A DNA stretch of 64,000 nucleotides from Notolepis coatsorum. Lineage: Eukaryota > Chordata > Actinopteri > Aulopiformes > Paralepididae. This document shows positions 56,001-64,000 of the stretch, one piece after another. A program made the position numbers and the translations under genes. The notes beneath the pieces were generated by a model. That model worked only from the letters and a program-made list of their open reading frames with translations, had not been told where the DNA came from and did no database searches. Location of the stretch: assembly GCA_963971535.1 (NCBI GenBank), contig OZ020589.1:52903509-52967508 (forward strand), given 5' to 3'. How positions within the stretch are numbered: the first letter of the stretch is position 1; the number at the start of each line of letters is the position of its first letter.

Positions 56001-56492
56001 TAGGGCTGACCCCTATTAATCGATTAGTCGACTAATCGGTCGAAAGGAGCCGTAGTCGACTGGCCAACCTCTTAGTCGAATATAAAAAAGAAATTATATA
56101 TTTTTTTTTAATAATTTTTTCCAAAAGAAAAGAGGCCTAGAAGCGTGGCTAACGCTAATGGCATGCATACCAGAGGCTAACTGCCTACGAAAACAGGCAC
56201 AGAGGCACTGAAAGAGGATTTCACCCATCTAATGAACACACTAGACTAGACAAATATCAAGATGTATCCATCAGTGGACCAATTGCATGCTTTTGCAGAG
56301 GACAAGAAGCCTTCAGTCGACTCCTTCAGACATTAAGCACCCCCCACAGCCCAAATGGAACGATAAAAAAAAAAAAAAAATGTTTAAATATTATACTTTT
56401 TAATTTTTTTTAAAGTCGACCAATAGTCGACTAACGGCAAATTTTGGCCAATCCTAGTCGACCATCCAAATCCTTAGTCGGGGACAGCCCTA
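56001..56492. mobile_element. 492-bp hAT-like MITE
   Basis: The ends TAGGGCTGACCCC and GGGGACAGCCCTA are inverted, with subterminal TTAGTCGACTAATCGGTCG and GTCGACCAATAGTCGACTAA. The flanking 8-mers (ATCTTAAG, GTACACAC) do not match, so the original target duplication is lost or the element has recombined. No ORF. Confidence 0.8.
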
Positions 56493-57096
56493 GTACACAC
56501 AGACCATGATAGCCTGACTATAATCAGATGTTGACATAGGCCTATTCCCATTAATAACGATACTGTATACTGTGGGATTAAATGTATAATTCACTTTCAA
56601 TGTTAATTTAGTTTATAATGTTGTTCTGTTTAATAGGTTGTTTATAAAACTAAGTGGTTCCTTATCTCATTGTGGTGTCCTTTGTGTCCTGTATATGTAT
56701 GATAAAGACAGACCACTCTGTGACATTATCCTAGTGGCTGTTCTGTATAGTTTAATAGGAGCCTAGTACTGCTCTTCTAATTTAAGGCTCACAATCACCC
56801 CTGACAATAAATAGTATCTAGGCATATTATGCATTTCCTGGATCCTTATGGTCCTGAGGGTGTTGTAGATTTTGTATTCTGTGTCCCTGTTGCTCCTAGA
56901 TGACAATAGGCTAAAATATAGTATATAATTTAGGCGGAAATCGTGTAAAAATGTGTTGTTGACTGTTCAAAGAGCTCCAGTGACCTCTATATTGGTCAGA
57001 AAGATTCACATATTAGCTTGAATGAAAGATGACCGTCCCCTTTAAAATGATACCAAAGACAATATTGTGAAATATTGACAGATGTCCTCTACGTGA
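56493..57096. other. Unassigned DNA
   Basis: AT-rich, only short ORFs, nothing recognised. Confidence 0.4.
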
Positions 57097-57104
57097 GTCT
57101 AAAG

Positions 57105-58033
57105 CAGGGGTGGGCAATAAATTTTTACAAGGGGCCACATAAGAAACCTGAACTGTGTTGGAGGGCCGAACCAATGATAACTTGAACTTAATTATGCTCA
57201 TTATTCATTATCTCCCATTGTAAAAAGTAGTAAATTATATATTTTGATCAGTGTTCCATTTAATTTTCAACTTCACAAACACTGAAGAGATGTTTTGCAG
57301 CATGTTAAAAGACATGCAATTGATCAACTTTATACAAAAAGCAATACAGTAGTTGTGTGTTGTCTTGGGCTTTATCACGTTAGCCTAGCTTGGCTGCATG
57401 TTAGCCTAGCTTAGCACAATGAATGGAAGCGGATAGTGCCGGTTAGCTAGGCTAATAACGTGCAACCAGATAGCACTGAATGCAGACACACACACAGCCA
57501 GCATGTAGGCGTTATTTATTTCTATCGTGATTCATTCATTGACTCGTTCTGTAGAAAGCCATCTGGCTCAGACTGGCTGACTTCTCCAAAGTCCAGTTAT
57601 TATTATTAGCCTAGCTTAGCACAATGTGCTGTGCGGGTTAGCTAGGCAAAAGTAATCATTGGATTCACTCTCGCTTGCCGGCTCAGTCTTCATTGAGACC
57701 GAGACAAAATAATAATAATAATGGCCTAATATCTGTGAACACAGAATTCTCCAATACGATTGATAGCTGCTGCCAACGCTGTGTTGTGTGCTGTGTTGTC
57801 TGCTCAGAGCTACGATAGAGAGACACACACACTGAACTGACAGACGCTCGCGCACGCAGACCACACCCCTCAGAGGCTCCAACGCTTGTTGTTATGCAAA
57901 GTAGCCAGGTGTCGAGCGAAACGCATTCCGGTAACTTCCGGAGCGCGGACTTGCGGCGTGCTCCTGCTCAAAGAAATTTGGTACGCCGTTCTGATTGACC
58001 CGTGGCCCGCGGGCCGTAAATTGCCCAGGTCTG
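57105..58033. mobile_element. 929-bp Charlie-like hAT element, exact 8-bp TSD
   Basis: The left end CAGGGGTGGGCAAT and right end ATTGCCCAGGTCTG are inverted, with GTCTAAAG on both sides (57097-57104 and 58034-58041). CAGGGGT...GGGCCGxAAATTGCCCA termini are typical of Charlie-group hATs. No transposase frame was seen. Repeated TTAGCCTAGCTTAG segments occur inside (about 57383, 57409 and 57607). Confidence 0.92.
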
Positions 58034-58041
58034 GTCTAAAG

Positions 58042-59217
58042 CATGATATGCACCAGCATCTGAAATGCAATTTCCTGAGGGGGTGGGTATACTTCATGAC
58101 TCGATAATTATGATACAGCTACCACTCAGGAAGGGCTACTGTATCATACCAAAATATCGTCTACAGACATGGATCTTTAAAAAAATTATATGTAAGTTTC
58201 GTCACCTTGAGTGGTACCGACAAATGACATTTTGGGCTCTGGTCCATGGACTATTAGTGTCGTGGGTCCAGTGTGACAACTGTGTACAGTGGGAGGAGGG
58301 CGAAGACTGTTGGTGCTATTGGTGTTTGGATGAATGAGAATGAATGAATAAATGTATGTATGGTGTATTGTGTTGTAAATAGTTTATATTGTTTTCAATT
58401 GTTTATATGTTTGTTTATAAAATGTGCTGGCTGTTGTCAAGTTTGTCATATTTTTCAAAACAAGTGACAAGTGATTAGTATTTGTTTGTTAGACAATATA
58501 AATGACAGTACTGTTGTTGTTGTTGTTGTTGTACTTCATTCAGTGTTAGCAGTGATGAATATAAAACATTTACCATTTTTTTTTTTTTATAGAAACCAAA
58601 AAAAGTCATTAAAAAAAACATATACATTTGGGTTTTGAACTGAAAATGGCCTGTGGGGGCCTTTATTTACAAATCAACTTCCATACAGTACTTTTCTGTA
58701 GTCCAGTAGATGGCAGCATTCGTTTAAAAGGTGAAACGTTATGTCAGAAAAGGTTGTGTATGTCAGAACTACAAATCCTACAAATCCCAAGTCCAGGGGT
58801 CAGCACCGGATTAAAGGTGAGGAGACGCCACCTGAATAGAGTGGCCTATTGGCTAACAAATTAGCATAACAAAAGTGCAACACTAGCGTTAGGTCTGTTG
58901 TCTAAAGGGGGACATATGGTACAATTTAAAGGAGACATGCACTGCTATTCCTAGCACTATTTGGGCAACTTTACACAATTCCTGTGAGTCTATTGAACAC
59001 ATCTGTACGTTTTTTTTTATTAAATTTTTTTTATCATCGTTTTATATTTCTAATCAAGTACTCTCTTTGGAGTCCAGGCTGTGTTGGCCTGGCTCCGCCC
59101 ATAAGCACTTTGAGTGACAGTCATCCACACAGTCTGCGACTGGCACAGAGAGAGAGATAGAGAGATAGAGAGGGAGGGAGATAGAGAGAGGGACACGGAG
59201 CATAAAGTTATCTCCAC
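58042..59217. other. Unassigned, with a weak PHD-like fragment
   Basis: Plus strand 58230-58337 reads SWVQCDNCVQWEEGEDC then WCYWCLDE and a stop. WVQCDxCxxW recalls PHD-finger or transposase-tail cysteine clusters, but the remaining ligands do not fit. A (TTG)n run is at 58513-58531 and a GA-rich stretch at about 59147-59190. Nothing else is clear. Confidence 0.3.
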
Positions 59218-59670
59218 TGCTTCCTCACGAGGTCCAGGTTGTGTGTAAATGAGTGTGTGCTACTGCTGCTTCCCTGCGAGGTCCAGGTTGTGTGTAAATG
59301 AGTGTGTGCTACTGCTGCTTCCCTGCGAGGTACAGGTTGTGTGTAAATGAGTGTGTGCTACTGCTGCTTCCCTGCGAGGTACAGGTTGTGTGTAAATGAG
59401 TGTGTGCTACTGCTGCTTCCCCATGAGGTCCAGGTTGTGTGTAAATGAGTGTGTGCTACTGCTGCTTCCCCGCGAGGTCCAGGTTGTGTGTAAATGAGTG
59501 TGTGCTACTGCTGCTTCCCCGCGAGGTCCAGGTTGTGTGTAAATGAGTGTGTGCTACTGCTGCTTCCCCGCGAGGTCCAGGTTGTGTGTAAATGAGTATG
59601 TGCTACTGCTGCTTCCCTGCGAGGTCCAGGTTGTGTGTAAATGAGTGTGTGCTACTGCTGCTTCCTCGCG
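59218..59670. repeat. ~50-bp minisatellite, about 9 copies
   Basis: The unit is TGCTTCCCCGCGAGGTCCAG plus GTTGTGTGTAAATGAGTGTG and TGCTACTGC. Units vary at CCCTGCGAGG/CCCCGCGAGG and GTCC/GTAC. A (CTCC)n run (59696-59738) follows. Confidence 0.93.
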
Positions 59671-60011
59671 TGCGGTTTGTTTCCCCAACAGAAGCTCCCC
59701 CTCCCTCCCTCCCTCCCTCCCTCCCTCCCTCCCTCCCTCGCTCTGTTTGAGGAAGTGAAGATTTTCCACTCGCTCTGCGGCCGCTGTCAACCATAGTTAG
59801 TTATGCAAATCAGTGCTATATTCACGTCAGAAAAACTGTCAAATCATAACAGCTTAGTTGAATGAGGGAGGATCTCGTGAACTCGAGACTAGACTGATGA
59901 GTCAATATGGTAATTAGAGACACAGACCCATTGATACTAACCGCTATTACTATAAAACGATGCTAAACACAAAGCCATTTATAATGCATGTCCCTTTTAA
60001 GATTTTAATGA

Positions 60012-60122
60012 TAGTATGAGTACATGGGGATCCTATTGAGTATACTGCTTAAAATAAGTACATGGGGATTCTATTAAGTATACTGCTTAGAATAGGTACA
60101 TGGGGTTACTATTATGTAAACT
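60012..60122. repeat. Three diverged units of the 38-bp minisatellite
   Basis: AGTACATGGGGATCCTATTG ... units as at 42112-42855, the last one clearly degenerate (GTACATGGGGTTACTATTAT). It lies 58 bp downstream of the zinc-finger gene's stop. Confidence 0.88.
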
Positions 60123-60180
60123 GCAAACTGTGTTTTGGGACCTGTTCTCTCTTCTTTTCAAGTCTAGTCCCAGCTTAAAC

Positions 60181-61715
60181 TTAACAGAATGTTTTTTTTT
60201 CAGTATGAGTTCTCATGTGTGTCTTAAGATTAGCTTTCATATTGAACCCTTTCCCACAAACTGAACAACTAAATGGTTTCTCTCCAGTATGAGTTATCAT
60301 GTGTGGCTTAAGATTAGCTTTCATATTGAACCCTTTCCCACAAACTGAACAACTAAATGGTTTCTCTCCTGTATGAGTTATTGCGTGTATCTTCAGATAT
60401 CCTTTTGAACTGAACCCTTTCCCACAAACTGAACAACCAAATGGTTTCTCTCTTGTATGAGTTCTCATGTGTCTCTTCAGAGCTCCCTTCACACTGAACC
60501 CTTTCCCACAAACTGAACAACTAAATGGCTTCTCTCCAGTATGAGTTATTGCGTGTTTCCTCAGAGAGTCTTTCATATTGAACCCTTTCCCACAAACTGA
60601 ACAAATAAATGGTTTCTCTCCAGTATGAGTTATTGCGTGTATCTTAAGATGTTCTTTCCTATTGAACCCTTTTCCACAAACTGAACAACTAAATGGTTTC
60701 TCTCCAGTATGAGTTATTGCGTGTCTCTTCAGAGCTCCCTTCGTACTAAACCCTTTCCCACAAACTGAACAACCAAATGGTTTCTCTCCAATATGCTTAT
60801 TTATGTGTATTTTCAGATGTCCCTTCTTTCTGAACCCAGGACTGCTGTTAGACAAACTTTGTATTTTCTGTGTCTTCTTTGGTTTCAGAGTCATCAAACC
60901 TGGCCCTGCAGTCTCCTTCCATTCATCACCGTCATCAGTCTCAGTTTCAGGACTGTCATCATCACTGTCATCAGTTTCAGAACTGTCATCACTGTCATCA
61001 GTCTCATTTCCCGAACAGTCTGAAGAGAGGAGCTGGCCATCTCTAGTTGGTTCTAAGTCACCAGCTGGATCTAGGTTACTGGCTGGTTCTGATGCTCCAC
61101 AGTCCTCAGCATCAGGTTCTGTTTTCATCTGTTCAGTTGAAGTGCTGGGTAAAGAGTAAGCTTCTCCGTTTCTCTCCCTTTGGGTTTGAAGAGGCTGATC
61201 ATTCTTTTCACCATCTTCACATTTCACTGGGTCTACTGTGATCTTGGAGCGATCAGCTTCTTCCAGCCCTGGATGTAGTTCAACTTTAATCTGTAGGAGC
61301 TCTGGGTCCTGGGTTTGGCTGAGTTGTGAGGACAGAGTATTCTCACTATAGTTTTCATATTTCACAGGATGTAAGATCATCTTGCACCTATCAGACTCCT
61401 CTAGATCTTGACATAGTTCCTCCTGTTCCTCTTTAATCTGTAGGGGCTCTGGGTCCTGGATTTGGTTAAACCACGAGGACTGAGGTTTCTCTTCATCATG
61501 TTCACTCTCCACAGAGACAGGATAGAATGTGACCTTCATGATATCAGCCTCCTGCAGACCTTGGAGCTGCTCTCCCTCCTGACTGCTCCAGAGTTCCTCC
61601 TGTTCCTCTTTCATCTGTAGGGGCTCTGCCTCCTCCTGGTCCAGACTGGGGCTCCTCTCCTGCTGCTCAGGGGGAACCTCCTCTTCACACATAAACAGTT
61701 GTAAGGCAAGGGAGT
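60181..61715 (-). CDS. C2H2 zinc-finger protein, large coding exon (host gene)
   Basis: Minus strand. The exon starts after a good acceptor (TCTTTCTAG, exon from 61715) and reads SLALQLF before the Met at 61692, so that Met is probably internal and a first exon with a short coiled coil, as in related fish genes, is expected upstream; it was not found in the window. From that Met there are 503 residues. Residues 1-160 hold three acidic repeats (PEPLQIKEEQEEL-type), 190-270 Ser/Asp/Glu-rich sequence, and 307-500 seven C2H2 fingers with TGEKPF linkers. A degenerate finger lacking both Cys precedes them (PGFRKKGHLKIHINKH). It is probably a nuclear DNA-binding regulator; targets are unknown. Fingers 6 and 7 are almost identical (NMKANLKPH, NMKANLKTH), a recent duplication. 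Confidence 0.92.
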
Positions 61716-62289
61716 CTAGAAAGAAGAAGAATTTAAATGTAATTTGTTGTAACCATTACTTTTGAAAGTAACAAACACTACACTCTTGCCAGGAAAGTAA
61801 CATGTTGAAAGAATAGGCCTATATAGGGATGCACAGACCATATACCCAATATCGCTATCAGGGTGATACTAGCTACATTTGATTGATCTGTATCGACTAC
61901 AGTTGGTCAGATCTATTACCAAGTTGTCATAAAGCTTCCTCCTCCAGTAACATCAGAGGAGAAGGAAAAGGTTCCCAGCTTTCCTCCAGAATGGATCTGA
62001 TTCCACTTGATGAGATATTGGCCAAAGGTTTATTTCTATAACACAAGGCTATAAAGTAAGACATGTACATGAGTATCTCATCTTTTACAGTCTATGCTTG
62101 TTATGTTTACAGTCTATGCTAGCTTGCAGGCAGTCTGAGCTGACCAAATATTCTTCTTCTTAACTTTTTAATTGGTTAAGTAATGCCTCCAACTACTTTA
62201 AGGAGGTTAGTGGTAATTTATATCTTCCCCAGCTGGTTACTGAACCCACCAGGCCAAACCTGAAAAACATGGCTAAATCCACCTCAATT
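61716..62289. other. Intron or upstream DNA of the zinc-finger gene
   Basis: AT-rich with no long ORF. No first exon of the zinc-finger gene could be identified here. Confidence 0.45.
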
Positions 62290-63300
62290 GATTTTCTCAA
62301 ATAGATGTAATAATAATTCAGCTTGCAGAGTATTTGAGTTGGGAATCAGAGATCACTGCCCCACAAAAACTCCAGACTACAGATAAACTATTTCCAAAAG
62401 ACACCCCTGATGTTGTTCTCTCTCTTAGTCATCAATAAACATGCTCCTTTTAAATAAATTAGGATAAAATATAGATTAACCCTGTGGTTCTCACCTGAGC
62501 TATGTGAATTATTTAGAGAAAGGAACACAGACACTCTGGAGACCCTTCCCATCTGTCATTATTTAGGCAATTTAGAAATAAATGTGCATCTGAGGTAGTG
62601 AATGCCAAATCAAACTATTATTTGAATTTGTATCACCAGCTAATATTTAGATCCCTTTATACGGCCATAATTTTTTGAAGTGGTGAATTCAATTTAATTG
62701 TCTTAATATTTGAGCAGAAAGAGATTTGTCTGGCCTTTAATCGGCACATTTTCTGAAGCAGGTCATTTGTTTGATAATAATTATATGGCGCCCCCTCTTG
62801 GTGATCATGAGCTGGTGCATGCTATGAGGCATGCCTCAGTTTACCTTGCAGCCCTTCTCTCCCTGTGTTGTTTTTGAAGTATTACAGACCATTGATACCA
62901 GGAAATCAACTGGAGAGGTTGACTCTTTCTTTCTGCTCAGGTTAGCTGCTACAGTAATTACAGAACTAACATATATCAAATGTTTCATTGCCATCATGTA
63001 TAGTTCTAGTATCTGAAAAATAGCTCATGTTGTTCCATTACATACAGGTGGAGATAGAAGTAATCTTAACAGCTATATCGACCAATATCCAAGCTACCCT
63101 GTCTTGCAAAGATCTGTTTCTCTCAGATCACTCTATATTAAGCCCACATCAATGTGAGTTTAGAGCAACAGCCACTACTAATTTGACACAGTTCATCACT
63201 ATTCTATTGCAAAGGTTAATGAATGTTGGCTTTGACACATCTGCTTACAAATGGTTTCAGAGCTATTTATCCAAAATGCATACTTTTACATTTACTAGTT
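62290..63300 (+). pseudogene. Very decayed LINE (endonuclease-RT linker and RT start)
   Basis: Scattered frames read VINKHAPFK, WFSPELCELFRERNTDTLE and later KIAHVVPLHTGGDRSNLNSY with a remnant of LSDHSILSPHQ: the linker and first RT motifs of a jockey/Rex-like LINE. Many stops and shifts are present. It is much older than the other LINEs in the window. Confidence 0.6.
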
Positions 63301-64000
63301 TAGTTTCAAGTGTTGTTTTATTTGTCACATATAAAGTACATGTACAGTAAAATGCTTGCTTCTGTATGAGCCCCCTGATAATATGCTTCATACAGTAAAA
63401 AAGTTAAAAGAATAGGATCCAAACACTATAGAATATACAAACTAAAGTACACCACAATCCCGCCCAACAACGTATATATCCGTGTTTCGATTCCACCCGT
63501 TGTGGACAGAAGGACGGATATATCCGTGGCAAGTTGTTTTGGCTTTTATTCCATTTGAATAACCTATTCAAGGTCGCCGAGCTGCACTGCAGATGTATCC
63601 TACTCTTTGAATTCGCCAAAGTGCAATACCGGCCAGATCCTCTTAGGGGCGCTATCGCGATAATAGATAGTCTTTTTATTTTTTGATCTCTAATGTCGTT
63701 TTCTACTCATCTGAAGCAATAGCTATTGTCTGTTCCACGGAATACCTTTTGGAGCGTGGATTTCACTATGCAATAAGGGGATTTATCATCAGCCAATGGA
63801 CATATCGATCTACCAGATGGCGATCGATAACGGGGAAATGCTCGGGGGGATCCAACCGGCTCATGGTAAGATCTTTTTCACGTAAAGTACAACCTGATCG
63901 GGCATTGTTATGATACTCAACCAGGCGATCGGCCTATGTGGCTACTTAGACGAACACGGTTATTGGTAATCAATAATAAGAAACAACGTCCCCCGCCCCC
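63301..64000. other. Unassigned, with a possible first exon at 63817-63865
   Basis: 63304-63360 resembles a LINE 3' tail (TTTCAAGTGTTGTTTTATTTG ... AATGCTTGCT type). At 63817 an ATG in a fair context opens MAIDNGEMLGGIQPAH and meets a donor (CATG|GTAAG) at 63865/63866. The remainder is unassigned up to the window end, which finishes in a C-rich run. Confidence 0.35.

Noticed and set aside
60793-61159. Plus-strand ORFs of 76 and 118 codons
   Set aside because: They are antisense shadows of the acidic region of the zinc-finger gene.

Overview
This 64 kb window is vertebrate, almost certainly teleost fish, genomic DNA. The evidence is a C2H2 zinc-finger gene with the N-terminal block usual in fish (CEEEVPPEQQ), two exons of an astacin metalloprotease like the fish hatching-enzyme group, LINEs of fish type, many hAT-type MITEs, and fish-type Ty1/copia and BEL/Pao LTR elements. 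There is no bacterial-style gene organisation. Host coding sequence is sparse: the zinc-finger exon (60181-61715, minus), the two astacin exons (40969-41374, minus), and a few weak exon-like pieces. Nearly everything else is transposon sequence.

Layout: 0.8-4.9 kb holds LINE scraps, a decayed ZBED-type hAT transposase gene and hAT MITEs. A 36-bp minisatellite lies at 5.1-5.9 kb. From 5.9 to 17.6 kb lie three copies of one L2-like LINE. An outer copy (5947-13195) was split by insertion of a second, near full-length copy (6381-9883) and again by a 1.1 kb hAT MITE (11224-12298); a third copy is at 14113-17567. From 17.6 to 35.4 kb there is a Russian doll: a MITE/hairpin block was split by a Ty1/copia element (18488-34668, TSD TATAG), and one LTR of that element was split by an 11.4 kb, gag-only LTR element (23088-34507) with two apparently identical 1475-bp LTRs. 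A young 5'-truncated L1-type LINE is at 36681-39208, followed by two hAT MITEs with exact 8-bp target duplications.

From 41 to 46 kb come the astacin exons and a 38-bp minisatellite that was split by a nearly intact LINE (42856-46191). From 46.6 to 53.2 kb there is a large inverted repeat containing a probable Penelope-like insertion, then a broken BEL/Pao element, then a second inverted repeat built around the same core. The rest holds a LINE 3' half (54061-55393), abutting hAT MITEs, a 929-bp Charlie-like hAT element (57105-58033), a 50-bp minisatellite, the zinc-finger gene and a very decayed LINE.

The insertion order can be read directly because many insertions keep exact target-site duplications, and several have a matching empty site elsewhere in the window. 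Points most worth a second look: a short SINE-like unit in five copies with one shared 5' end; paired hairpins with a conserved loop and co-varying stems; one core element sitting at the centre of two unrelated palindromes; a poly-G tract at the same place in all three L2-like LINE copies; and the copia gag start codon lying inside its tRNA primer-binding site. All calls are by eye from the sequence; no search was run.
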